NCBI RefSeq assembly: GCF_000214375.1
Contig: NC_015578.1
Coordinates: forward strand, 868,001 to 932,000
DNA: 64,000 nucleotides
DNA from: Treponema primitia ZAS-2
GTDB taxonomy: Bacteria > Spirochaetota > Spirochaetia > Treponematales > Breznakiellaceae
Direction of reading: 5' to 3'
Both the position numbers and the translations under genes were made by a program. Below, one piece after another: positions 7,727 to 15,468 of this stretch; position 1 is the first letter of the stretch; the number at the start of each line of letters is the position of its first letter. The notes beneath the pieces were generated by a model. The model did no database searches. It was not told where the DNA came from and saw only the letters and a program-made list of their open reading frames with translations.

Positions 7727-9490
7727 ATGAACGAGTTAAGTACAATAGAAAAACCACCCATATACAATCAAGGGGAAGATTGCCAACATTGCTACAACTG
7801 CATACGGCATTGCCCGGTAAAGGCGATAAAAGCAGAAGTCAACAGGACCGATGTTTTAAGCGCCATGTGTGTGGCCTGCGGTAGTTGTATTCAGCATTGC
7901 AGCAGAAAATTAAAATTCTATCGCAACGATATTGAAAAGGTAAAAAAAATATTAAGCGAAAAGAAGCGGGTATTCGCATCCCTGGCGCCTTCCTTTATAG
8001 CCGAATGGGACGACTGTTCAAAGGAACAGCTTATAGGAGCTTTAAAAGACTTAGGGTTTTTTGCTGTATCAGAAACTGCCCTGGGAGCGGATGTTGTGTC
8101 GGCGGAAATTGCGAAAACATTAGCGGAAGCAGCGGCTTCTCCATCGGGACAAAAATTATTCATATCCTCAGTCTGCCCGTCAGTTGTTAAATACATAAAG
8201 CTGTATCGGACCAGGTTTGCGCCATATATTACTGCTATACCTTCTCCGCTTTTGGCACACGCAAGGCTGCTAAGGAAGCTGTACGGCGACGATATCGGCG
8301 TTGTCTTTATCGGAAGCTGTATCGCAAAAAAACTGGAAGCCGATCAGTTTGAGGAAATTGACGCAGCAATCACCTTTAACGAACTACGGGCATGGCTGTC
8401 CCGCAAATCAACGGCCCCGGCCTTTATAAAAAACCGGGAAGAACAGTTTCTCCCCTATCCTGCGGCCAAAGGATCGCTTTATTCTATCGAAGATGACGGC
8501 ATTGTGGCCGCTTATAAAAAATACGCTGATCTTTCCAATGTTATTTCCATAGCCCATTCAGGGTTTGATACCATAAAAATTTTGTTGCGGGGCTTTGATC
8601 CTGCGACGCTTAAGCAGCCGGTGTTTTTTTCTCTCCTTGCCTGCCCTGGGGGGTGCGTCAACGGGCCGGGTATGAGCGGCTCTTCAAGTTCCGGCGCGGA
8701 CCGCAGCTTGCGGCTTTTACAATACGCGAAAAACGCCCTGGACAAGACCAGCGAAGAAACCCTTTCAATGAATATAAACATGAGCTATCCCATTTATTTT
8801 CCCCCAGTAGTAAAAAAAAGACACAGGGAAGAGGAAATCCGCGCCGCCTTTGAAAAAATACTAAAATATACCAAGCGGGATGAAATAGACTGTGGTAGTT
8901 GCGGCTATGACAGTTGCCGTAATTTTGTTGATGCCATGCTTGAAAACCATGCGGAAAAAACAATGTGTGCAACCTATATGCGGATTTTGTCCGAAAAACA
9001 GACCCACGGAATATTTCAGGCAATACCGAGCGGTCTTGTTATTGTTGATAACAACATGAAAATAATCGAAAGTAACAAAAATTTCGCTCTTCTTTTTGGA
9101 ACTGAAATAGAGGACCTGTTTGAGTCGATTCCCGGGCTTATAGGCGCCAGTCTGGAAAAAATCACCAAAGCATCGGAGTATTTTTCCACATTTTTCAGGC
9201 TCAGCAATTCCGACCCCATAGAGCTTGATTTTAATGAAAACAAACGGATACTTCATCTTACTATATTTGCGGTAGAGAAAGGAGAGATTGCTGCTGGAGT
9301 TTTTGATGATATTACGATGCCCCAAATTAAAAAAAACAAAACCATAGCAAATGCAAAGGACATTATCGAAAAAAATATACATGTTGTACAGCAAATAGCA
9401 TTTCTCCTGGGAGAACATGCTGCTGAAACCGAATCAATCCTACAATCAATGATACAGACATTTAATACCGGAGAGGAAACCGAATCATGA
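7727..9490 (+). CDS. hydS: Sensory [FeFe] hydrogenase with PAS domain (HydS/HfsB type)
   Basis: The 587-residue protein has two N-terminal [4Fe-4S] motifs (residues ~19-58), a hydrogenase domain, a further cluster motif CGSCGYDSC (389-397) and a PAS-like domain (~425-535). The H-cluster ligand motifs are kept as SSVCPS (Cys150), GSCIAKK (Cys198) and ACPGGC (Cys306, 310). The residue matching the proton-relay cysteine of catalytic enzymes is Val149. Replacement of that cysteine is characteristic of group C putative sensory hydrogenases, which turn over H2 slowly and signal. The gene overlaps the next one, a SpoIIE-type phosphatase, by 4 bases, so the pair is probably an H2 sensor and its output. 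The signalling role is inferred from family and context. Confidence 0.9.
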   Translation: MNELSTIEKPPIYNQGEDCQHCYNCIRHCPVKAIKAEVNRTDVLSAMCVACGSCIQHCSRKLKFYRNDIEKVKKILSEKKRVFASLAPSFIAEWDDCSKEQLIGALKDLGFFAVSETALGADVVSAEIAKTLAEAAASPSGQKLFISSVCPSVVKYIKLYRTRFAPYITAIPSPLLAHARLLRKLYGDDIGVVFIGSCIAKKLEADQFEEIDAAITFNELRAWLSRKSTAPAFIKNREEQFLPYPAAKGSLYSIEDDGIVAAYKKYADLSNVISIAHSGFDTIKILLRGFDPATLKQPVFFSLLACPGGCVNGPGMSGSSSSGADRSLRLLQYAKNALDKTSEETLSMNINMSYPIYFPPVVKKRHREEEIRAAFEKILKYTKRDEIDCGSCGYDSCRNFVDAMLENHAEKTMCATYMRILSEKQTHGIFQAIPSGLVIVDNNMKIIESNKNFALLFGTEIEDLFESIPGLIGASLEKITKASEYFSTFFRLSNSDPIELDFNENKRILHLTIFAVEKGEIAAGVFDDITMPQIKKNKTIANAKDIIEKNIHVVQQIAFLLGEHAAETESILQSMIQTFNTGEETES

Positions 9491-10695
9491 CGGAGCCTGC
9501 CTTTTCGGAAACATTTATTGAGGTGGATCATTATCAGGTATCGAAATACAATCAAAATGCGCCAGGGGACGTTTTTTATTCCCAAAAGGACGCCCAGACC
9601 GGCAGAATAATAACAGCCCTGTCCGATGGTCTGGGGTCCGGCATAAAGGCCGGGGTGCTTGCGACCCTTACCTCTACCATGATAACCAAGTTTATAATGA
9701 ACAATATCCATATAAAAAAGTCAGCAGAAATCATAATGAACACCCTGCCGGTTTCAAAAGAACTGGGCATTAGTTATGCAACCTTTACCGCAGTAGAAAT
9801 AAACAAAGATTCCACGATAAACATCGTGGAATATGATAACCCCCCGTACATATTGCTGCGGGAGGATCATGTTTACGAACCGGAGAAACAGATAATCCCC
9901 TTTGAACGGGAAAACAAGGAAACAGGGCCAGAGATTCCAACTATCCTGTCCTATTCAAGTTTTACCGCAAAACCCAAGGACAGAATCGTGTTTTTTTCCG
10001 ATGGGGTTACCCAGGCAGGCCTTGGTGAAGCAAACACCCCCGGCGGCTGGGGCCGGGCCGCCGCGCAGCGCTTTATCCTTGAAACGGTCTACAATGATCC
10101 CGATATAAGCGCCCGGGATCTTTCCTGCGCCCTGATTCAAGAAGCTCTGCGCTATCACAACTTCAAGGCAAAGGATGACGCTTCCTGTGCGGTAGTGTAT
10201 TTCCGGCGACCCCGGGATCTGCTGATTATTACCGGTCCACCCTGGCAGGCGGAAAATGACAAGGTGTTTGCCGAAATATGGAAAAATTTCTCCGGCAAAA
10301 AAATAATTTCCGGGGGAACCACCGCAAAAATACTGGAACGAGAACTTAACCTGGAAATAAACTATAAAGATAATGAGCATAATTACGACTTCCCCGCAGA
10401 ATCAAAAATGGAAGGCGCCGATATGGTTACCGAAGGAATACTCACCCTAGCCGCCGTTGCAGATATTTTGGAGGACAGTACTAAGGCAGATAAAAAAAAT
10501 AAGACGGCCCTTAGAATGGTGGAACTGTTTTTAAGCTGTGATAGGCTGCATTTCGTGGTAGGCACAAAAATAAATGATGCAAACTACGATCCTTCAATGC
10601 CCGTGGAGTTGGAAATACGGCGGAATGTGGTCCGCCGCCTTGCCCGCGTCCTGGAGGCAAAATACATTAAGGAAGTGGAATTGCGATTTTTTTAA
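9487..10695 (+). CDS. SpoIIE/PP2C-type serine phosphatase
   Basis: This 402-residue cytoplasmic protein shows PP2C-type metal-site motifs: ALSDGLGSGIKAG near residue 40, VFFSDGVTQAG near 167, and AKDDASCAVVY near 230. The remainder (~245-402) is a C-terminal region typical of phosphatases linked to sensory hydrogenases. Such phosphatases normally dephosphorylate an anti-sigma-factor antagonist or a similar partner; no partner gene is seen here. ATGA overlap with hydS indicates translational coupling. The likely role is to relay H2 sensing to gene expression. Confidence 0.88.
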   Translation: MTEPAFSETFIEVDHYQVSKYNQNAPGDVFYSQKDAQTGRIITALSDGLGSGIKAGVLATLTSTMITKFIMNNIHIKKSAEIIMNTLPVSKELGISYATFTAVEINKDSTINIVEYDNPPYILLREDHVYEPEKQIIPFERENKETGPEIPTILSYSSFTAKPKDRIVFFSDGVTQAGLGEANTPGGWGRAAAQRFILETVYNDPDISARDLSCALIQEALRYHNFKAKDDASCAVVYFRRPRDLLIITGPPWQAENDKVFAEIWKNFSGKKIISGGTTAKILERELNLEINYKDNEHNYDFPAESKMEGADMVTEGILTLAAVADILEDSTKADKKNKTALRMVELFLSCDRLHFVVGTKINDANYDPSMPVELEIRRNVVRRLARVLEAKYIKEVELRFF

Positions 10696-10740
10696 ATTTA
10701 CCTTGCGTAAAGCTTCCGGAAGCACCGCAGGTTAATAATT

Positions 10741-10870
10741 TTTTTAAGGAGGTATTACCGAGGTTTAAGCATATTATATGGGAGTCCCTGAGTTCAAACC
10801 GGTCTGTAAAGATGAACGGATGTTATCCGGTTTTTTGGTTTGAACCAGGGGCATTTAATTATATGATAAC
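10741..10870. repeat. Repeat A, right copy
   Basis: This matches 1935-2053 in the same orientation. Its minus-strand frame ends with IIKCPWFKPKN and LYRPV-stop, similar to the left copy. Together the copies flank the hydrogenase island as direct repeats about 8.8 kb apart. Confidence 0.6.
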
Positions 10871-10932
10871 GTATATATCGTACCAAAAATAAGAACCAAT
10901 TCAGAAATCTATCAAAACATAAAATATTTCCC

Positions 10933-10961
10933 TTGACAGAATGGCTGGGCTAGTGTAAATT
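10933..10961 (+). promoter_or_regulatory. Promoter of the cobalamin-riboswitch leader
   Basis: TTGACA (10933-10938) and TAAATT (10956-10961) are 17 bases apart. The start point would fall near 10968, immediately before the riboswitch. The TTTCCCTTGAC context equals that of the promoter at 740. Confidence 0.65.
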
Positions 10962-10969
10962 TCAGTTAA

Positions 10970-11130
10970 TATATTTCAAAGGAAGTGAGGTGACTGGGAT
11001 TCCTCCGCTATCCCGTAACTGTGAGTGGGTTTTCCATCACTAACGGTCACTGGTCAGACTAAAATCCGACTGGGAAGGCCGATGGAAATGTCCGGTGAGT
11101 AACCAGAGCCCATAAGCCAAGATGTTTTGA
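10970..11130 (+). ncRNA. Cobalamin riboswitch
   Basis: The order of conserved core elements fits the cobalamin aptamer. There is a GGTGACTGGGATTCC segment, then CCCGTAACTGTGAGTGGG (the invariant AACTGT region), then GTCACTGG, GACTGGGAAGGCC and a terminal ATAAGCCAAGA resembling a degenerate B12 box. The candidate sits just after a good promoter and precedes the methyltransferase/ABC operon. The 3' B12-box match is imperfect, so the exact boundary is uncertain. It probably lowers expression of downstream uptake genes when cobalamin is sufficient. Confidence 0.75.
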
Positions 11131-11145
11131 TATACGGTTGTGTTT

Positions 11146-11353
11146 TTTTAAGGCTCATGGATGATATAAATAAAGAAATACCGAAATGCTAGAACATTTC
11201 GAGTGGGACATGAAGTTCCTTGCATTTAGTTTAACCTTGAGCGTTTGTAAGTAAATTACTGTTGAATACGGCGGAACATGGATTCCGCCTATAGAAGGCA
11301 TGAAGCCCGATTCTTCTTGTACCCCCTTGGGGGGAGAAGTGTCGGGTTTTTTT
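11146..11353 (+). terminator. Second leader block with intrinsic terminator
   Basis: This block repeats the 760-871 leader: GATATAAATAAA, hairpin GGCGGAA-CATGGA-TTCCGCC (11270-11289), GGC-ATGAA-GCC and a terminator with GCCCGA (11305-11310) pairing to GTCGGG (11341-11346) before seven Ts. Relative to the first copy it carries about 85 extra bases, including another ATGAA-loop hairpin (GGGAC-ATGAA-GTTCC at about 11207-11221). It is likely the expression platform of the cobalamin riboswitch. Confidence 0.6.
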
Positions 11354-11501
11354 ATTCGCAAGCGGGTTTAATACCCCGCCCGTTAGGGCGGTTCTGACCC
11401 GGTAATAACTTGGATTGTAGGGGTATTAAACCCGCATACAATCCATACCTTACAGAACAACATACCCCGTTGCTCTGTACGGGGTATGTTGATTGGCGAA
11501 T
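11354..11501. repeat. 148-bp palindromic insertion in the leader
   Basis: ATTCGC (11354) and GCGAAT (11496-11501) bound a block that is absent from the two related leaders. Inside are a perfect 16-bp inverted repeat (11362-11377 with 11420-11435), a 9-bp pair (11411-11419 with 11437-11445) that overlaps and would compete with it, CCGCCC/GGGCGG, and an 11-bp pair (11459-11469 with 11480-11490). It resembles a small mobile palindromic element (MITE or REP type) and encodes no protein. Confidence 0.6.
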
Positions 11502-11623
11502 AGGAGGCCCTCCCAAAACCTGAGATTTAACCGTCTACCGGACCTTGTCCGTTCAATGGTTCGAGGGGCTCCTTTAGTAGAGGCCTCCTCTCCTCTTATT
11601 TAAAAATTATTACAAAATTAATT

Positions 11624-11652
11624 AAAGCGCCCTTTGACCAGGGCGCTTTTTT
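11624..11652 (+). terminator. Terminator hairpin directly before the methyltransferase start
   Basis: AAAGCGCCCT (11624-11633) pairs with AGGGCGCTTT (11640-11649), followed by a T run. It ends only 5 bases before the GGAGGG ribosome site of the downstream gene. The same hairpin is kept in the relic at 2121-2147. A terminator at this position must be conditionally read through, so it is probably part of the regulated leader. Confidence 0.7.
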
Positions 11653-11667
11653 AACCGGAGGGAATAT

Positions 11668-12534
11668 ATGAGTGATGAAGAAACCGCAGCTGCCATTCTG
11701 GAAGCCGCCGTCAATGCCGGGTCCCGGGAAGAGCGTATTAAACGCAACCCCCTGTGGAGCCGCTACTTTCGAAAAATCCTTCTCCGCCGGGATAGCCTGG
11801 AATACCGGGACAGCCCCCTGGCATTGGATGCGCTCAGCCTCCTTACGGAACGGGGCATACTGAAAGCCGAAACCACGATTCTGGATATAGGCGCCGGTAC
11901 CGGCCGCTTTGCCCTCCCCTTTGCCCGTAAGGTGAAAAGCCTTACTGCCCTGGATATATGCGGGGAAGCCCTAGATATATTGAAGGAAAACGCCGCCGCT
12001 GAAGGGCTGGGCAATACCGAAACCCGGAATGGGGTATGGGAGGAATATGCCGACCCGTCTAAATACGGGTTTGTCTTCGCCGCCCTGTGCCCGGTGATCT
12101 GCAACCGGGAGGAGCTGCTCAAAATGGAATCCCTGTCCCGGGGATACTGCGGGATGATCGCTCCCTCCCGGGGTTCCCGTTCAAAGAACCGCCATGCCCT
12201 GCGGCTGCTCCTTTCCGAGAAACCCCTGCCCGGGCTTTCCGCCGAAGTACGCTTGCTCTACGATCTGCTTTACGCCATGGGACGCCGGCCCGGGGTATTT
12301 AATTATCCGGTGGAACATTCCACCGATACCATGACTGTGGATGAGGCCTTGGAACTTTATACCATGTACTATGAAATTTTCGGGTTCACCGGTGAAAAGA
12401 CCGCAGAAATAATACGGGCCTACATTGCGGATAACCAGAAGGACGGATATCTTGAGGATGAAACCGATCTGAGCCCCGCGCTGCTATTCTGGAAAACGCC
12501 TGATTCAAACCTAGGGGGAAACTATGACCGGTAA
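11668..12534 (+). CDS. Class I SAM-dependent methyltransferase (first of three)
   Basis: The 288-residue protein carries the SAM-binding motif I LDIGAGTGRFALPFA (about residue 72) and the acidic motif II ALDICGEAL. Its C-terminal part (~180-288) is shared with the next gene, including a MGRRPG/MGIYPD loop and a final aromatic-rich strand. GGAGGG at 11657 supports the start, which is duplicated as a relic at 2106. It lies behind a cobalamin riboswitch and ahead of metal/corrinoid transporters. The substrate is unknown; a role in processing an imported corrinoid or metal chelate is only an inference. Confidence 0.85.
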   Translation: MSDEETAAAILEAAVNAGSREERIKRNPLWSRYFRKILLRRDSLEYRDSPLALDALSLLTERGILKAETTILDIGAGTGRFALPFARKVKSLTALDICGEALDILKENAAAEGLGNTETRNGVWEEYADPSKYGFVFAALCPVICNREELLKMESLSRGYCGMIAPSRGSRSKNRHALRLLLSEKPLPGLSAEVRLLYDLLYAMGRRPGVFNYPVEHSTDTMTVDEALELYTMYYEIFGFTGEKTAEIIRAYIADNQKDGYLEDETDLSPALLFWKTPDSNLGGNYDR

Positions 12535-13393
12535 TGAAACAAAAAACCTGGACTGGAACGATGCCTGGATGGATGCCCAGCGTCTGAATATTGATTCCGG
12601 CCATGGGGGTGAATGTTGGCATTCCTGGGAAAACAAGGAAGCTGCAAAGGAATATTTTCAGCATTCCCTGCACAGCTACGCTGCAAAGGAACGCATCGCC
12701 GATCTCTGCTCCCAGGTCCGGCCTGAATCCAGGGTGCTGGACATAGGCGCAGGTCCCGGTAATATCGCTATTCCCATTGCCCGAATAGCCAAACAGCTTA
12801 CTGCGGTGGAACCCGCCCCGGGGATGGCGGCGATTTTTCAGGATCAGCTTTCAATGGAAAACATCGATAATATTCAGCTTATCAACAAGAAGTGGGACGA
12901 TGTGGATACAGAAGAACTGCGGCCGTCCTATGACCTAAGCTTCGCGTCTTTCTCCATGGGAATGATCGATCTGAAAGCCAGTATTGAAAAAATGATGGAA
13001 GTAACCCTGGGAACCATCGTGATTTTCTGGCATGCGGGAATTCAGTCCTGGGATCGTGAATCCATGGAACTCTGGCCCCTGCTGCATGGAAAGCCCTACT
13101 ACCCGGTTCCGGAAAGCAATATTATTTTTAACCTGTTGTATTCCATGGGTATATACCCGGATATTAAGGTTCTGCGGCATAATCGCAAAATCGTGTATAA
13201 TTCTTTTGAAGCGGCCCTTGAGGCCTATGCCGGCCGGTATGACGCAAAGGACCCGGAAAAACGCCGGGTTCTGGAGAAGTACCTGAAGGACAAGCTCTAC
13301 CAGGCTGACGGGAAGCGGATGCTCTTTACCACCGATGTAGGTATGCGGCTGTCCTGGCCTATGGCCCAGGCTACGGTCAGGAGGTTTGATTGA
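12524..13393 (+). CDS. Class I SAM-dependent methyltransferase (second, paralogue)
   Basis: This 289-residue protein overlaps the preceding gene by 11 bases. Motif I is VLDIGAGPGNIAIPIA (about residue 68), followed by AVEPAPGMAA. Overall layout matches the first methyltransferase, so the pair arose by tandem duplication and divergence. No membrane segment or signal peptide is seen. Substrate unknown. Tight coupling suggests that both act on the same pathway, perhaps as a heterodimer. Confidence 0.85.
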   Translation: MTGNETKNLDWNDAWMDAQRLNIDSGHGGECWHSWENKEAAKEYFQHSLHSYAAKERIADLCSQVRPESRVLDIGAGPGNIAIPIARIAKQLTAVEPAPGMAAIFQDQLSMENIDNIQLINKKWDDVDTEELRPSYDLSFASFSMGMIDLKASIEKMMEVTLGTIVIFWHAGIQSWDRESMELWPLLHGKPYYPVPESNIIFNLLYSMGIYPDIKVLRHNRKIVYNSFEAALEAYAGRYDAKDPEKRRVLEKYLKDKLYQADGKRMLFTTDVGMRLSWPMAQATVRRFD

Positions 13394-13426
13394 TAGGAAA
13401 ATTCTAAAAATATACAAATATTCTGC

Positions 13427-13471
13427 TTGACAAACCCAAACCTTATAGATAAAATAATATCCATAAGGTTT
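13427..13471 (+). promoter_or_regulatory. Promoter overlapped by a NikR-like inverted repeat
   Basis: TTGACA (13427-13432) and TAAAAT (13450-13455) are 17 bases apart. AAACCTTAT (13438-13446) and ATAAGGTTT (13463-13471) are a perfect inverted repeat with a 16-base gap that brackets the -10 box. N16 spacing between short half-sites is a hallmark of operators of the nickel repressor NikR. Binding here would block RNA polymerase. The half-site sequence differs from the E. coli NikR site, so the regulator identity is inference. Confidence 0.6.
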
Positions 13472-13482
13472 GAGCCAGAGGC

Positions 13483-13660
13483 GGTCTGAAGGCCGTTTTC
13501 CATAGGGCTCGCCGGTTATGAAAACCGGCATTAATGGACTTTATTGGTTTTTTCTATAAATTCATGCCCATTGCGGCATGGCCTATTCCTTTTGAACCAT
13601 TAACCATGAAGGTTAATAAAACCGCAGAAGACGGTGTTTATTGGCCGGAGTGGCTTTTTT
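13483..13660 (+). ncRNA. Structured leader with ATGAA-loop hairpins before methyltransferase 3
   Basis: The transcribed leader holds a TGAA-loop stem near 13490 (GCGGUC/GGCCGU). It also holds GCCGGTT-ATGAA-AACCGGC (13511-13529), CATGCC-CATTGC-GGCATG (13563-13580) and TTAACC-ATGAA-GGTTAA (13600-13616). A run of eight Ts follows at about 13655-13662. Loops equal those in the cbiM leader while stems are unrelated. Not matched to a known RNA family. Confidence 0.5.
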
Positions 13661-13731
13661 TTGCGCATTCAACGCGATAAACCTTCCGGAACATATTTTT
13701 ATGTACTCAAAATAGTAAGGAGGGAATCCCT

Positions 13732-14385
13732 ATGGATCAAATGCGTGAAGAAATGCAAGCCCGGTGGAATTCCGAGGGGTGGCGGTATGATGAAGCTCCT
13801 GCCCACGGGACTGACAGTGAAAAGGATCGTTTGCAATGGGGTGAAATATTTTCACGGTACCCCAAGGAGGCCAGGATCCTTGATGTGGGAACCGGGACCG
13901 GCTTTGTGGCAATAGCTGCGGCAAAATGCGGCCTTGATGTCACCGGCGTGGACTGGTCACAGACCATGCTTTCCCAGGCCAAGGATAAAGCCGCCGCTTC
14001 AGGTCTTGTGGTGAACTGGGTTCTGGGACTTACCGAAACCCTACCCTTTCCGGATGACTGCTTTGATATACTGACCGCCCGGCATGTGGTGTGGACCCTT
14101 GTTGAACCGGTAAAAATTTTTTCCGAATGGCGGCGGGTTCTAAAACCCGGCGGTAGAGTATACGCCGATTATTCCCCCCGCAAGGGGGATCATGCCGGGA
14201 AGCATTACAGCGAAGAGATTGAAAGGAAACTTCCTTTAAACCGGGATGTACAGGCGGTGGAAGTTTCCGCACTGTTTAGTGAAGCGGGTTTCAACGACGT
14301 TTCATTTACTGCCCAGGAACGGGAAATTAATCATGAGGATCATGTACACAGATCGAATATTTTCATATTCACCGGTACAAAGTAA
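13732..14385 (+). CDS. SAM-dependent methyltransferase (UbiE/Methyltransf_11 type)
   Basis: The 217-residue protein is a compact class I methyltransferase. Motif I is ILDVGTGTGFVAIAAA, followed by GVDWSQTML and the post-motif LKPGGRVYADYSP typical of small-molecule methyltransferases. AAGGAGG precedes the ATG. It heads an operon with a FecCD-type uptake system 20 bases downstream. It is not closely similar to the two preceding methyltransferases. Substrate unknown; position at the head of a chelate uptake operon suggests modification of the imported or exported ligand. Confidence 0.85.
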   Translation: MDQMREEMQARWNSEGWRYDEAPAHGTDSEKDRLQWGEIFSRYPKEARILDVGTGTGFVAIAAAKCGLDVTGVDWSQTMLSQAKDKAAASGLVVNWVLGLTETLPFPDDCFDILTARHVVWTLVEPVKIFSEWRRVLKPGGRVYADYSPRKGDHAGKHYSEEIERKLPLNRDVQAVEVSALFSEAGFNDVSFTAQEREINHEDHVHRSNIFIFTGTK

Positions 14386-14406
14386 ATATTTTTAAGGGGA
14401 AGTTTT

Positions 14407-15468
14407 ATGAAACACAGAAAAATTATTGGAGTAGTGGCAATGGTGCTGTTAGTTACCCTTGCGGGTGGCATGGTGTATGCCGGGGGAAAACGGGAATCCG
14501 ACCCGTCAACAGCAGCGAATACGGTCACCATAACTGATGCGGCGGGCCGGCAGCTCACCATAAGCCAGCCGGTAGAACGGGTGGTAATCCTGGATACCGG
14601 CCCTTTTGAAGTTTTGGCTGCCTTAGGGGTTCTTGACCGGGTGGTGGGGAACCATAAAAGCCTGGAAGGTAGTCCCCTATATCCGGAACTGGCGGGGGTT
14701 CCGGTGGTTGCTACTAATTCAGAGGTCAACTTCGAGCTATTAGCCCAGCTTCAACCCCAGGTAGTTATTTCTTCAGTCCGGGCTCATGGGGTTGTTACCG
14801 ATGAGGAAGCTCTTTCGGGTTTCAATATCGTTGATATTAAACTTAATCTTCGGAATCCGGATCTAATGAAAGAAGAAATCCTGCTTTTAGGAAAAGTCTT
14901 TGACCGGGAAGAAAAAGCCAGAGAAATTGCCGCCTTCTATGACCAGTATGAATCCTTTATTACCGGCAAGGTCCGGAATATTCCAGCCGAAAAGAGGCCC
15001 CAGGTATTTGTGGAATACCATGCCGGCGATTTTAAGACCGGAGCGCCAAATTCCCGGTTTTATCAACAGGTGGTACTTGCCGGGGCTAACAATATTGCTG
15101 TTGACCTTGTAGAGGAACCCCAAGTAGATGGTGAATGGGTTGCCCGGATGAATCCGGATTTCTTTATCCGGGAGGCTTCTGGTTTTGGATATACGGTGGA
15201 AAACACTGATAGTGCAAAATCCATTTATGGAGAAATAAAAAACCGTGAAGCTCTGCGCAGGACTAATGCCATAGTCAATAACCAGCTTTATCTGGTCAGC
15301 ATTGATATTTATTCACGCCCGGGTTATATCGTGGGGGTAAGTTATCTGGCCAAATGGTTTTACCCGGATCTTTTTAGCGATTTTAACCCTGAACAGGTGC
15401 ACCGTGAATATATGACTCTGTTCCATCCCGGCAGAGAATTCCGGGGCTTGTGGACTTATAATGAGTGA
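14407..15468 (+). CDS. Periplasmic binding protein of FecCD/BtuCD-type ABC transporter
   Basis: This 353-residue protein binds a metal chelate or corrinoid in the periplasm. A signal peptide (residues 1-26, ending VYAGGKRE in treponeme style) precedes a TroA/BtuF-like fold with VTITDAAGRQLTISQPVERVV near residue 40, typical of this class. Its gene is followed by a permease (8-base overlap) and an ATPase. The specific ligand (cobalamin, haem or siderophore) cannot be read from sequence; the upstream cobalamin riboswitch favours a corrinoid or a cobalt/nickel chelate. Confidence 0.88.
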   Translation: MKHRKIIGVVAMVLLVTLAGGMVYAGGKRESDPSTAANTVTITDAAGRQLTISQPVERVVILDTGPFEVLAALGVLDRVVGNHKSLEGSPLYPELAGVPVVATNSEVNFELLAQLQPQVVISSVRAHGVVTDEEALSGFNIVDIKLNLRNPDLMKEEILLLGKVFDREEKAREIAAFYDQYESFITGKVRNIPAEKRPQVFVEYHAGDFKTGAPNSRFYQQVVLAGANNIAVDLVEEPQVDGEWVARMNPDFFIREASGFGYTVENTDSAKSIYGEIKNREALRRTNAIVNNQLYLVSIDIYSRPGYIVGVSYLAKWFYPDLFSDFNPEQVHREYMTLFHPGREFRGLWTYNE

